DNA from: Flavobacterium sp. UGB4466 | GTDB lineage: Bacteria > Bacteroidota > Bacteroidia > Flavobacteriales > Flavobacteriaceae | Assembly: GCF_903469665.1 (NCBI RefSeq) | Contig: NZ_CAGKLC010000008.1 | Span: 42,743 to 85,090, forward strand | Direction of reading: 5' to 3' | DNA length: 42,348 bases | In this document: in pieces, positions 32,506 to 41,273 of the stretch | Layout of the letters: each line of letters opens with the position of its first letter | How positions within the stretch are numbered: the stretch's first letter is position 1 | The notes under the pieces: generated by a model | Database searches by the model: none | What the model saw: only the letters and a program-made list of their open reading frames with translations | What the model was told of the DNA's origin: nothing | Translations under genes and position numbers: made by a program

Positions 32506-33924
32506 ATGTCAAATTTACCAGACGAAGCTTTTAGAGATACCATTGGAACCATTGATGAAGGCGGTAAGAGAAAGTTTATTTTTCCTAAAAAACCGTCTGG
32601 TAAATTCTACGAATACCGAAAGATTGTCAGTTATGTTTTGTTGGCCATTTTAATCGCGAATCCGTTTATAAAAGTAAATGGAAACCAGTTTATGATGTTC
32701 AACATTATCGAACGACGTTTCAATATATTCGGATTTCCATTCTGGCCACAGGATTTTTATCTCTTCGTGATCTCAATGTTGGTGGGTGTTGTATTCATCA
32801 TCTTGTTTACGGTCGTTTTTGGAAGGATTTTTTGCGGATGGATTTGTCCACAGACTATTTTTCTTGAGATGGTCTTCAGGCGAATCGAATATTGGATCGA
32901 CGGAGACCGCGGTGCACAAATGCGACTCGCAAAACAGGAATGGAATGCGGAGAAAATCCGAAAAAGAACCACTAAATGGACTCTCTTTTTCCTGATTTCT
33001 TTCGGAATTGCCAATGTGTTTTTAGCCTATCTGGTGGGAAGTGACGAACTTTTCCTGATGGTAGAGCAAGGACCAATTCAGCAAGCCAGTAATTTTATCG
33101 CATTGCTTATCTTTACAGGAGTCTTCTATTTTGTATTTGTCTGGTTCCGCGAGCAGGTCTGTATCATTGCCTGTCCTTATGGGCGTTTGCAGGGAGTACT
33201 GCTGGACAATAAGTCAATCAATGTGGCGTATGATTTTGTACGTGGAGAGAAGGAGGAAGGCCGAGCTAAATTCAGTAAAAAAGAAGACAGAGCCTTAACC
33301 GGAAAAGGAGATTGTATCGATTGTCATCAATGCGTACACGTTTGCCCGATGGGTATCGACATTAGAAACGGAACACAGCTGGAATGTACCAACTGTACAG
33401 CCTGTATTGATGAATGTGACTCCATCATGGAAAATGTTGGTTTACCTAAAGGACTTATTCGTTACGCGTCTGAAGACGAGATCGAGAAAAAAGCGCCTTT
33501 TAAGTTCACCACAAGAATGAAAGGATATACAGCCGTTTTGTTTATTCTGTTAAGTGTGTTTGTTGGAATGTTGTTTTTAAGAACCGATGTTCAGGCTATT
33601 ATTCTACGTTTACCAGGACAGCTTTTTCAGCACAAAGGAGATAAAATTAGTAATGTGTATACCTATAAAATTGTCAATAAGACGATGAAAGATTATAAGG
33701 ATATCCATTTTGAGCTAATTGATCAAAAAGGTGAAATTAAAAATGTGGGAAAAACGCATTTTAAAGTAGGTAAAGAAGGCATTTCGCAAGGAACATTGTT
33801 CATAGAAATAGACGAAGTACTTCTGGAGAGCGATAAAACGAAAGTTAAAATAGGGGTTTATAATGGCAAAGAGCTGCTGGAAACCACTACGACTAACTTT
33901 TTAGGTCCGCGAAGTTTTAATTAA
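32506..33924 (+). CDS. ccoG: CcoG/FixG/RdxA polyferredoxin, cbb3 assembly
   Basis: A 472-residue membrane protein that reduces Cu(II) in cbb3 oxidase assembly. It has several N-terminal membrane helices and the cytoplasmic-type motifs GRIFCGWICPQTIFLEMVFRRIEYWIDG and CIIACPYGRLQ. A ferredoxin region follows (CIDCHQCVHVCPMGIDI and CTNCTACIDECD, about residues 270-305) with eight cysteines for two [4Fe-4S] clusters. After another helix (about residues 340-360) comes an Ig-like C-terminal domain, as in the family. Starts 4 bp after ccoP. Confidence 0.96.
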   Translation: MSNLPDEAFRDTIGTIDEGGKRKFIFPKKPSGKFYEYRKIVSYVLLAILIANPFIKVNGNQFMMFNIIERRFNIFGFPFWPQDFYLFVISMLVGVVFIILFTVVFGRIFCGWICPQTIFLEMVFRRIEYWIDGDRGAQMRLAKQEWNAEKIRKRTTKWTLFFLISFGIANVFLAYLVGSDELFLMVEQGPIQQASNFIALLIFTGVFYFVFVWFREQVCIIACPYGRLQGVLLDNKSINVAYDFVRGEKEEGRAKFSKKEDRALTGKGDCIDCHQCVHVCPMGIDIRNGTQLECTNCTACIDECDSIMENVGLPKGLIRYASEDEIEKKAPFKFTTRMKGYTAVLFILLSVFVGMLFLRTDVQAIILRLPGQLFQHKGDKISNVYTYKIVNKTMKDYKDIHFELIDQKGEIKNVGKTHFKVGKEGISQGTLFIEIDEVLLESDKTKVKIGVYNGKELLETTTTNFLGPRSFN

Positions 33925-33935
33925 AAAATACAATT

Positions 33936-34385
33936 ATGAAAATAAATTGGGGTACCGGAATTGTCATTGCATTTGCATTGTTTATGAGTTTTATTTTATA
34001 TTTTGTTTTTGAAGTACAATCGAATAGTAAATACGACAATGATTTGGTTGTCGAAGAATACTATAAGCATGATTCGCATTTTCAGGAAGAAATGGCACGT
34101 ATTCAAAACGCTCAGGATTTACAGCAAAAACCTTCAATTGCCTATCACAAAGATGGAGTTGAAATTGTTTTTCCTGCCGTTTTTGAAAACGATAAAGTAA
34201 AAGGTAACATATTGTTATACCGTCCGTCAAATAAGAAATTTGATTTTAATACCCAAATTGCTTTAACAAACTCAGCATTGTTAATTCCGAAAAACAAACT
34301 CGTGAAAGGACGTTGGGACGTCAATATGGAATGGCAGTACGGAGGAAAAAAATACCTGTCTAAAGAGGTAATCTATGTAAATTAA
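33936..34385 (+). CDS. ccoH: FixH/CcoH family assembly protein
   Basis: A 149-residue protein with one N-terminal membrane helix (about residues 8-27) and a periplasmic beta domain. The FixH family signature EEYYKHDSHFQEEMARIQNA follows the helix. It ends in a strand pair with WDVNMEWQYGGKKY. It is needed for cbb3 complex stability. It is the last of the tight ccoS-NO-Q-P-G-H run, and the hairpin terminator just after the stop supports that end. Confidence 0.9.
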   Translation: MKINWGTGIVIAFALFMSFILYFVFEVQSNSKYDNDLVVEEYYKHDSHFQEEMARIQNAQDLQQKPSIAYHKDGVEIVFPAVFENDKVKGNILLYRPSNKKFDFNTQIALTNSALLIPKNKLVKGRWDVNMEWQYGGKKYLSKEVIYVN

Positions 34386-34398
34386 TATTTTAAGACCG

Positions 34399-34428
34399 AT
34401 CAACTGAAAAGATTGCTTTTCAGTTGAT
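34399..34428 (+). terminator. Terminator after ccoH
   Basis: Perfect 13-bp stem ATCAACTGAAAAG (34399-34411) / CTTTTCAGTTGAT (34416-34428), loop ATTG, followed by TTTTGTCTTT. It may attenuate read-through into the UreH-like gene. Confidence 0.88.
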
Positions 34429-34496
34429 TTTGTCTTTATTCGCACAGCATTTTTGCTTAGCAATAGTAAAGCAAGCTGTATCAAAAAACTAAAAAG

Positions 34497-35198
34497 ATGT
34501 TGTATTCCGCTTTTATATTTGGATTAATCAGCAGTTTACACTGTATCGGAATGTGCGGTCCAATTGCTATGATGTTGCCTGTCGATCGACAAAATGAAGC
34601 TAAAAAGGTGACTCAGATTATTACCTATCATTTAGGTCGATTGACAGCATACGCAACCATTGGACTTATTTTTGGTTTATTAGGAAGAGGGTTCTTTTTG
34701 GCCGGGCTTCAGCAAAATATGTCCATTTTTATTGGCTTGGCGATGATAGCCATTGTTCTAATTCCTGAAAAGGTCTTTTCTAAATACAACTTTTCCAAAC
34801 CGGTCTATAAAATTATCTCCCGGGTAAAATCAAGCTTAGGGAATCAATTTAAAGACAGAAGCTACAAATCTCTCTTTACAATCGGACTGTTGAATGGCTT
34901 TTTGCCTTGCGGAATGGTTTATGTAGCCTTATTTGGAGCTATAGCCATGCAAAGCGCCGGTTTAGGAGTGCTGTACATGCTTTTGTTTGGTGTGGGAACA
35001 ATACCGTTAATGACAGTTGTGGTGTATGTTAATTCATTAATTAAACTTCCATTCCGAAATAAGATTCAGAAAGCAATTCCCTATGTTGCTGTTATTATCG
35101 GAGTATTATTTATCCTGAGGGGATTAGGTCTCGGAATTCCTTACATTTCTCCATCCAATATGAGTTTGTTTGTTCAGTCAACTCCTAATTGTCATTAA
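34497..35198 (+). CDS. UreH/SafE-like membrane protein, probable metal role in cbb3 assembly
   Basis: A 233-residue membrane protein with about six helices, related to sulfite exporter TauE/SafE or UreH_2/DsbD-like proteins. Two inverted-repeat halves each begin with a Cys-rich bend: SSLHCIGMCGPIAMM (about residues 12-26) and LLNGFLPCGMVYVALFGA (about residues 138-155). Similar genes sit next to cco genes in many bacteria and are suspected to handle copper. It lies after the ccoH terminator, so it may be read through or have its own weak promoter. Substrate unproven. Confidence 0.82.
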   Translation: MLYSAFIFGLISSLHCIGMCGPIAMMLPVDRQNEAKKVTQIITYHLGRLTAYATIGLIFGLLGRGFFLAGLQQNMSIFIGLAMIAIVLIPEKVFSKYNFSKPVYKIISRVKSSLGNQFKDRSYKSLFTIGLLNGFLPCGMVYVALFGAIAMQSAGLGVLYMLLFGVGTIPLMTVVVYVNSLIKLPFRNKIQKAIPYVAVIIGVLFILRGLGLGIPYISPSNMSLFVQSTPNCH

Positions 35199-36010
35199 AA
35201 GGGGATCGAGATCATGCGAAAAATGGTGTAGCATTGAAGTAAATCAGGGATCAGTTGCAAAAGTTAAGAATTAAGCAAAAAGATTACATAATCTGAATAG
35301 AAGAGATCTGGTTGGATTTGCGATGAAAGAGCTCTGGTAATAGTCTTGTTTGTAGCGTTATCAATGATGATGGTAATTATAGGTTATGCTCTGAAAGGAC
35401 AAAGGCTTGATCGCTAAGAAAAGCATCCGGTATATTTTGTGTGAGATTCTTCAAGAATATAAACTTTTTTTATTGGGATCTGTAAGGGACGAAAATTGCT
35501 TTCGCCCTTTCAGGGCAATACTCATGCTTAATTTAGTTCATAGTGCTTTGCACTATGGTTGTACTTTTTGGGCTTTCAGCCCTTTGTCAGCGTTTCGAAC
35601 ATTTATGTAAGGAAAAGAAGGCTCTGAATAAGATATGATCTTCTAAAATGATATTTCATTTGAAATTAATGACCAAACCTTTATAATCACAATAAATTTT
35701 ATCCGTTCGCAGATTTTCAGCTGATCCGAAAAGTTAGGAAGAAAAGGGCTGAAAGCCCAAAAAAAGCAACAGCATAGTGCGAAGTACTATGAGTTAGATT
35801 ATAGAGGTAGAATTGCCCTGAAAGGGCAAGAGCCTCCAGGGATCATGTTGATTCGGATAAAAGCAATACAATTTCTTAGAGGATTTCATGAAAACGGTAT
35901 AAAAGTTTTTTGTTACGCTTTAATTTTTATCCTTTCGATGACATAAACAATTATCCGGAGCATTACGAATGATCTGCTTGTTGCTTTTGTTAATGCTCTT
36001 CCAGAGCAAT
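35199..36010. repeat. 812-bp gene-free region with an inverted pair of three-hairpin repeat elements
   Basis: No credible gene. Copy 1 (35504-35582) has GCCCTTTCAGGGC (35504-35516), CATAGTGCTTTGCACTATG (35539-35557) and GGGCTTTCAGCCC (35570-35582). Copy 2 (35746-35827) has the same three palindromes in reverse order and opposite strand: 35746-35758, 35773-35791, 35815-35827. A third palindrome, GCTCTTCCAGAGC, is near 35995-36007. The elements are spaced 163 bp apart. A 67-residue ORF inside copy 1 is not a gene. Confidence 0.85.
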
Positions 36011-37375
36011 TTAAACCGTCATAGAAAACAGGTTTGTTTCCGGAGATTTTCTTTTTAAATGCAGATCGAAGGCCATACAAATGTTACGTACAAAAGGTTT
36101 TCCTGCTTCGGTAATCTTAATTTTATTTTCTTCAATTACAACTAACTGATCGTTTTCCATTTCTTTTAAATCGGATAAAACCGCTGGAATTTCTTTGAAA
36201 TATAAAGATTCATCACTCCAGGAAGTTTCAAATTCACAGGTTAAGTTTAAAATATGTTTTCGGATGATTAGATCTTCATCATCAAGAATGTGGCCTTTCA
36301 CCACTGGTAGTTGGTCTGATTCCAACAATTGGTAGTATTCTTCCAGAGTTTTGGTATTTTGAGCAAAACTATACCAGCTATCGCTAATAGAGGAAACCCC
36401 TAAGCCTATCATAAGCTGTGTTTTTGAGGCGCTGTAACCCATAAAATTTCGGTGTAGTTTTTTATTTTGCGCCGCTTTGTATAGACTGTCGGAGGCGAAG
36501 GCAAAATGATCCATTCCAATTTCATGATAACCGTTTTGTGTCAGTAATTGTTTACCAACTTCATATAGTTTTCTTTTCTCGGCATCTTTCGGAATGTTTT
36601 CGTCATTAAATCCACGTTGGCCATTGCCTTTGATCCAGGGCACATGGGCATAACTGTAAAATGCCAGACGATCCGGTTTTAAGGAGTTCGTTTTTTCAAC
36701 AGTATCAATAACATTTTCTACCGTTTGAAAAGGCAGGCCAAATATAATATCATGACCGATTGAAGTATATCCTATTTCTTTGGCCCAAAAGGTAACTTTT
36801 GCCACATTATGAAAAGGCTGAATCCTATGAATTGCTTTTTGAACCTTTTCCGCATAATCCTGAACACCAAAACTTACTCTTCGAAAACCTAAATGATACA
36901 ACTTTTTAAGCTGTTCGTAAGTGGTATTGTTCGGATGGCCTTCAAAACTAAACTCGTAGTTTTCAGCTTTCCGGGCATTTTTAAAAATACCATTGATAAG
37001 CTGTTCCAGATTGTTTACAGAGAAGAAAGTTGGAGTTCCGCCACCTAAATGGATCTCTTTTATAATTGGCTTTTCCGGAAGTAAATTACAATATAAACTC
37101 CATTCTTTCAAAAGAGCTTTTATATAAGTTTCTTCAACATTATGATTTTTAGTAATTCGTTTGTTACATCCACAAAAGGTACATAAACTTTCACAGAAAG
37201 GCAGGTGAATGTACAAACTGATTCCGTTTTGAGAATTGCTCTCTGCAAAAGCCCTCTGGAATGATGCAATCCAATTTTGCTCGTTAAAATTATTTTCATT
37301 CCAATAAGGAACCGTAGGATAACTGGTATATCTTGGGCCGGGAACGTTGTATTTTTGTGTTAATGAAATTTTCAT
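36011..37375 (-). CDS. hemN: Oxygen-independent coproporphyrinogen III oxidase
   Basis: A 454-residue radical SAM enzyme that converts coproporphyrinogen III to protoporphyrinogen IX when O2 is low. The cluster motif is CESLCTFC (CxxxCxxC, about residue 62), with a fourth Cys directly after the next Gly, as HemN has. GGGTPTFF (about residue 112) and the N-terminal YNVPGPRYTSYPTVPYW are family marks. The ATG at 37375 fits the family start. A longer frame to 37432 runs into the FNR-type site. Low-oxygen haem synthesis next to a high-affinity oxidase makes good sense, and the FNR-type site upstream supports shared control. Confidence 0.96.
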   Translation of the reverse strand: MKISLTQKYNVPGPRYTSYPTVPYWNENNFNEQNWIASFQRAFAESNSQNGISLYIHLPFCESLCTFCGCNKRITKNHNVEETYIKALLKEWSLYCNLLPEKPIIKEIHLGGGTPTFFSVNNLEQLINGIFKNARKAENYEFSFEGHPNNTTYEQLKKLYHLGFRRVSFGVQDYAEKVQKAIHRIQPFHNVAKVTFWAKEIGYTSIGHDIIFGLPFQTVENVIDTVEKTNSLKPDRLAFYSYAHVPWIKGNGQRGFNDENIPKDAEKRKLYEVGKQLLTQNGYHEIGMDHFAFASDSLYKAAQNKKLHRNFMGYSASKTQLMIGLGVSSISDSWYSFAQNTKTLEEYYQLLESDQLPVVKGHILDDEDLIIRKHILNLTCEFETSWSDESLYFKEIPAVLSDLKEMENDQLVVIEENKIKITEAGKPFVRNICMAFDLHLKRKSPETNLFSMTV

Positions 37376-37395
37376 AAAAGAGGATTTTGGATCCT

Positions 37396-37439
37396 CAAAA
37401 TTAGAGCACTGCTGCCGAAAATAAAATGACAAATATCAT
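37396..37439 (-). promoter_or_regulatory. FNR-type site and -7 box of hemN
   Basis: Minus strand: ATGAT-ATTT-GTCAT (37426-37439), then 22 nt, then TAATTTTG (37396-37403), a perfect TAnnTTTG. Spacing and box are identical to those at ccoS. The ATG is 20 bp further on. Confidence 0.8.
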
Positions 37440-37523
37440 ATAAAAAAAAGAGACTCATTTTGAGCTACGATGTGGACATAAGTATAGAAAGTAACAGGAA
37501 TTGCACGAATTGTCTCCAATTTG

Positions 37524-37545
37524 TTTGTGAAATTAATTTCACAAA
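37524..37545. repeat. 22-bp perfect palindrome in the hemN upstream gap
   Basis: TTTGTGAAATT followed by its exact complement, with no spacer. It is surrounded by near-copies (cacgaattg, caaatttgtgcaaatt) between about 37500 and 37600 and flanked by an imperfect inverted repeat (37450-37469 and 37599-37620). Probably a dispersed intergenic repeat rather than an operator. Confidence 0.6.
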
Positions 37546-37641
37546 AAAGGTTAACCTATTCAAATTTGTGCAAATTAGTGGAATTTGTGTTCACACGGTA
37601 GCCCATTTTGAGCCTCTTTTACTGAATTAAATAACTAACAT

Positions 37642-38112
37642 TTAAATAGAATCCTGAATGATTTTAAGCCATTTTTTTGCAAATACATGATCCTGATAAG
37701 CGCTTATTTGTTTAATACGGTCATCGTTGAAATCATAGAAAGCAATTATATTTTTTTTAGAAGTTTCTTTGTCCAGAAATTCAAAATCGATTTTTAGTAT
37801 GATATCCGAGTTCCCGTCAGTCGTTAGTGCCAATTTGCAGGAAGAGACATTTTTCAAATCAACATAAGTAGATTCTTCCTGATTGGGATTGAAATTCATC
37901 AGAATGAATTTTTTATTCTTTTGATCAATTGTCAGTGTTTTATTGCTTTGAGATTCGGTCAGATCAAAGTCTTCCGGATGTGTTGGATTGAATCTCTTTT
38001 TTATGTTTAGGATTTTAGATTTGTTGGCAGCGTTTGAACGTGCTGAAAAATAAATAGGAATGGCTACTATGATGGCGATCACAATACCAATTATGGTTAC
38101 ACTTGTTTCCAT
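37642..38112 (-). CDS. Hypothetical protein with an N-terminal membrane anchor
   Basis: A 156-residue protein with one N-terminal helix (about residues 5-23) and a soluble, mostly beta, domain of about 120 residues with no motif I recognise. It contains KTLTIDQKNKKFILMNF and DLKNVSSCKLAL, a pattern of alternating strands. The end IKQISAYQDHVFAKKWLKIIQDS could be a helix. No useful operon partner. It may be an uncharacterised envelope or cytosol-facing PH-like domain, but this is only a shape guess. Confidence 0.7.
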   Translation of the reverse strand: METSVTIIGIVIAIIVAIPIYFSARSNAANKSKILNIKKRFNPTHPEDFDLTESQSNKTLTIDQKNKKFILMNFNPNQEESTYVDLKNVSSCKLALTTDGNSDIILKIDFEFLDKETSKKNIIAFYDFNDDRIKQISAYQDHVFAKKWLKIIQDSI

Positions 38113-38223
38113 TTGTTTTAAAATTTGATAAATTGATATGAAATAGTAAACAGTTTTCAGATTGAAAACGGCTTAATAATGGGGAAAAGAAAGATCTTTT
38201 CGACTAAAAATTCATAAAGTAAT

Positions 38224-38571
38224 CTACCAGAAAAAATGGAAGGGGTAGAGCATTAAAAGAACCTTTTTGCTCTGAGTGTTAAACTGATTGGCAAAGTTTG
38301 AGGCAGTATTTACGGTCTGATGCTGAGGAACAGCGACCAATAAAGAGTCAAACCATTTGATTAAACCGGAAGGATTGGTTTTGATATTCCCTATCAAATG
38401 ATAACCTGTTTGTGGCTGAATAAAAGCCAAAGAGTCGGTATAGTCGATTGAAAAAGTAGTGTCTGTTTTTTTACTTTCACTTTTGTCAACAACAGACTCG
38501 TTTGCCTGAGTGGCAAAAAAAGTGATGATCAAAAGTGATATAAAAGCAACAGTCTTACGAATCCAATTCAT
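38224..38571 (-). CDS. Small exported hypothetical protein
   Basis: A 115-residue protein with an N-terminal signal-like helix (about residues 1-23; positively charged start, then AFISLLIITFFATQA). There is no lipobox Cys. The rest is polar, with a Ser/Lys/Thr-rich stretch (about 25-40) and a hydrophobic aromatic C-terminus (MLYPFHFFW). It resembles nothing I know. It may be a periplasmic or outer-envelope protein. It has a normal ATG but a weak gene case, with no operon support. Confidence 0.6.
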   Translation of the reverse strand: MNWIRKTVAFISLLIITFFATQANESVVDKSESKKTDTTFSIDYTDSLAFIQPQTGYHLIGNIKTNPSGLIKWFDSLLVAVPQHQTVNTASNFANQFNTQSKKVLLMLYPFHFFW

Positions 38572-38692
38572 GGTCGCGAATTTAACGCTTAAAAGACAAT
38601 TAAGGAAATTTTACAGCATTAATTAACGTTTGAAAAGGGGCTAATTATTTTATCCTCAACTTTTAATTGGTACAGTTGAGGATAAAACAAAG

Positions 38693-39115
38693 TTATTGTT
38701 GCATTTTGAAATAATAGTCAGCTGAGTGTTTTCCGCTTCCATAGAATAAAAAGAACACACAAACCAATAAAACCACAATGGCAAGAATCAAGCTTTCAGA
38801 ATGCATGTGTCCCATAAAATTAATCAGCACGGCCCCAAAAAGGATGGGTAATTGAGCAGCTATTGCCCAACGGGTAAGGAGCCCAAAAACAATCATGATA
38901 CCTCCAATCATGTGGGCTGGTGCGATGTAATGTAACAGAAACATTCCGCCACCAAATTTATCAATAGGAGAAATTAAATCATGCAGATACTGAACATTCG
39001 TTACAAATGAAACTCCTTTCATAAATAAAAAAACACCCAATACAATACGTACTAAATCTACAGGTAAATAAGTGTGCGAATTGGCCCATTTATTTAAGCT
39101 TTTTACATTTTCCAT
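38693..39115 (-). CDS. DoxX family membrane protein
   Basis: A 140-residue protein with four membrane helices. The N-terminal DLVRIVLGVFLFMKGVSFV (about residue 20) and GGIMIVFGLLTRWAIAAQLPILFGAVLI (about residue 71) mark the DoxX family. Members were first named for a subunit of an archaeal thiosulfate:quinone oxidoreductase, but most bacterial ones are uncharacterised and linked to redox or membrane stress. It seems to be a single gene. Confidence 0.87.
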   Translation of the reverse strand: MENVKSLNKWANSHTYLPVDLVRIVLGVFLFMKGVSFVTNVQYLHDLISPIDKFGGGMFLLHYIAPAHMIGGIMIVFGLLTRWAIAAQLPILFGAVLINFMGHMHSESLILAIVVLLVCVFFLFYGSGKHSADYYFKMQQ

Positions 39116-39238
39116 GATATTACGTGATTAAAAATTACTTACTAAAGTTACTGATTTTTAATGATATATTTATTTTTAAGTAACTGAAAATAAGTTTTTT
39201 ACTTTTTATTTAACGCATTTACGGGAATGTCTTTAAAC

Positions 39239-40867
39239 TTAAACCTGAATCACTCCCAAATTAAAAGGTTTTTGAATAGGAGCATGGTTGGCAGCTTCAA
39301 TTCCCATAGAAATCCAGGTACGGGTGTCAAGAGGATCAATAATAGCATCTGTCCACAATCTTGAAGCAGCGTAGTAGGGAGAGGTTTGTGCATCATAACG
39401 CGCTTTTATTTTGTTAAACAGTTCCGTTTCTTTTTCTTCGTCTACGATTTCTCCTTTTGCTTTTAGAGAAGAAGCTTCGATTTGAGCAAGTACTTTCGCA
39501 GCCTGAGTTCCACCCATAACAGCAAGTTCAGCACTTGGCCAGGCAAAAATTAATCTTGGATCATAAGCTTTTCCACACATTGCGTAGTTTCCGGCACCGT
39601 AAGAGTTTCCAACGATAACCGTAAATTTTGGCACAACCGAGTTGCTTACCGCATTTACCATTTTAGCACCGTCTTTTATAATTCCGCCATGTTCTGACTT
39701 TGATCCGACCATAAAACCGGTAACGTCCTGTAAAAAGACTAAAGGTATTTTCTTCTGATTGCAATTGGCAATAAAACGGGTCGCTTTATCAGCACTATCG
39801 GAGTAAATAACTCCTCCAAATTGCATTTCTCCTTTTTTAGTTTTCACCACTTTTCTTTGATTGGCTACAATTCCAACTGCCCAGCCGTCAATTCTGGCAT
39901 ATCCTGTGATTAGAGATTGACCGTAACCTTCTTTGTAAGCTTCAAATTCTGAATTATCAACCAGTCGATTGATGATTTCCATCATATCATATTGCTCATT
40001 TCTCGCCTTTGGCAGGATTCCATAAATATCTTTTGGCTCCAGAGCTGGTTTTTCAGCTTTGATACGGCTATAGCCAGCCTTATCAAAATCACCGATTTTG
40101 TCTACGATGTTTTTTATTTTTTCTAAAGCATCTTTGTCATCTTTGGCTTTGTAATCGGTAACACCTGAGATTTCACAATGTGTTGTAGCTCCTCCTAAAG
40201 TTTCATTGTCGATGGTTTCTCCAATGGCTGCTTTAACCAAATAGCTTCCTGCAAGGAAAATACTTCCGGTTTTGTCTACGATTAAAGCCTCGTCGCTCAT
40301 AATAGGTAGGTAAGCACCTCCGGCAACGCAGCTGCCCATTACGGCGGCAATTTGGGTGATTCCCATACTGCTCATTTGTGCATTGTTTCTAAAGATTCTT
40401 CCGAAGTGTTCTTTATCAGGGAAAATTTCATCTTGTAAGGGAAGATAAACACCAGCACTGTCTACTAAATAGATGATGGGTAATCGATTTTCCATGGCAA
40501 TTTCTTGTGCACGCAGGTTTTTCTTTCCGGTAATCGGAAACCAGGCACCGGCTTTTACGGTAGCATCATTGGCTACCACTATGCATTGTTTTCCTCTGAT
40601 GTATCCTACTTTAATGACAACACCTCCAGACGGACAGCCGCCGTGTTCGGCATACATTCCTTCGCCAACAAAAGCTCCGATTTCAATACTTTTAGAATTT
40701 TCGTCTAACAAGTAGTCAATACGTTCGCGTGCGGTCATTTTGCCTTCAGCATGTAGTTTTTCAATACGTTTTTCGCCTCCTCCTAATTTTACTTTAGTAA
40801 ATTTTTGTTTTAGTTCAGAAATTAGTAATTTATTGTGATCTTCGTTTTTATTGAAGTTTAAATCCAT
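39239..40867 (-). CDS. Acyl-CoA carboxylase beta (carboxyltransferase) subunit, methylcrotonoyl-type
   Basis: A 542-residue carboxyltransferase of the crotonase-fold CT superfamily. It moves carboxyl from carboxybiotin to an acyl-CoA. The pattern (HGGCPSGGVV, GAWFPITGKKNLRAQEIA, YLVDSAGVYLPLQDEIFPDKEHFGRIF and VMGSCVAGGAYLP) is closest to 3-methylcrotonoyl-CoA carboxylase beta (leucine breakdown). Propionyl- or geranyl-CoA activity is not excluded. SYGAGNYAMCGKAYDPRL (about residue 422) is also characteristic. No alpha (biotin) subunit lies beside it, so the partner must be encoded elsewhere. Confidence 0.9.
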   Translation of the reverse strand: MDLNFNKNEDHNKLLISELKQKFTKVKLGGGEKRIEKLHAEGKMTARERIDYLLDENSKSIEIGAFVGEGMYAEHGGCPSGGVVIKVGYIRGKQCIVVANDATVKAGAWFPITGKKNLRAQEIAMENRLPIIYLVDSAGVYLPLQDEIFPDKEHFGRIFRNNAQMSSMGITQIAAVMGSCVAGGAYLPIMSDEALIVDKTGSIFLAGSYLVKAAIGETIDNETLGGATTHCEISGVTDYKAKDDKDALEKIKNIVDKIGDFDKAGYSRIKAEKPALEPKDIYGILPKARNEQYDMMEIINRLVDNSEFEAYKEGYGQSLITGYARIDGWAVGIVANQRKVVKTKKGEMQFGGVIYSDSADKATRFIANCNQKKIPLVFLQDVTGFMVGSKSEHGGIIKDGAKMVNAVSNSVVPKFTVIVGNSYGAGNYAMCGKAYDPRLIFAWPSAELAVMGGTQAAKVLAQIEASSLKAKGEIVDEEKETELFNKIKARYDAQTSPYYAASRLWTDAIIDPLDTRTWISMGIEAANHAPIQKPFNLGVIQV

Positions 40868-41273
40868 AATATTTTAATGTTTTAACAAAATAGTGTTGGC
40901 TAATTTACAAAATCAATTGAAACCCACATAATAAATATTGTGCTGTTATGAAATTAAATGAAGGTTCTGCTAGTTAAATTTTCAGTATCTTTTAGAAGAA
41001 GTAAGGTGCCTGTTTCGGACATAAAAAAACCGGAAGCGAACTTCCGGTCTTTTTGATATTGATTTTAACTCGTTGGTTGTAATTGTGAAAAATGATTTTA
41101 AACACATAGAAACATAGTTTTTTGGGTATAAAGAAAGAGTACAAAAAAGAAATATATTTCTTTCACATAGAAAAACTTTTTGCTTTTTAACTAAGTGAAA
41201 CATCTTTTTTGGACTACTAAAAAGATGTTTCTATGTGTTAAATTTAATTATTCCAAAGGTTATAATTACCAGA
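40868..41273. repeat. Gene-free gap with terminator and hairpin repeats
   Basis: A 406-bp gap with no credible gene. It holds the terminator at 41022-41055 (separate entry). It also holds a perfect 13-bp stem, GAAACATCTTTTT (41197-41209) / AAAAAGATGTTTC (41219-41231), and an outer inverted repeat pairing AACACATAGAAACA (about 41100-41113) with TGTTTCTATGTGTT (about 41226-41239). ACATAGAAA-type words recur several times. The hairpins lie between lpxD and the carboxylase gene and may protect or end the lpxD message. Confidence 0.65.
41022..41055. terminator. Bidirectional terminator in the lpxD downstream gap
   Basis: Stem ACCGGAAG (41029-41036) / CTTCCGGT (41041-41048), loop CGAA (a stable tetraloop type), with an A-run before and CTTTTT after. 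Confidence 0.85.

Noticed and set aside
35407..35610. 67-residue ORF on the plus strand in the hemN-proximal gap
   Set aside because: It runs straight through the three-hairpin repeat element, has no promoter, and the translated sequence has no family features.
35504..35827. Insertion sequence ends
   Set aside because: The palindromic elements enclose only 163 bp with no transposase, and each copy is itself hairpin-built rather than a simple terminal repeat.
37376..37432. N-terminal extension of hemN to 37432
   Set aside because: The extension overlaps the -7 box and the FNR-type site. Family members begin near the KISLTQKYNVPGPRYTSYP sequence.
40982..41203. 73-residue minus-strand ORF between lpxD and the carboxylase gene
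   Set aside because: It covers a terminator and hairpin repeats and is low complexity. It is best explained as chance.
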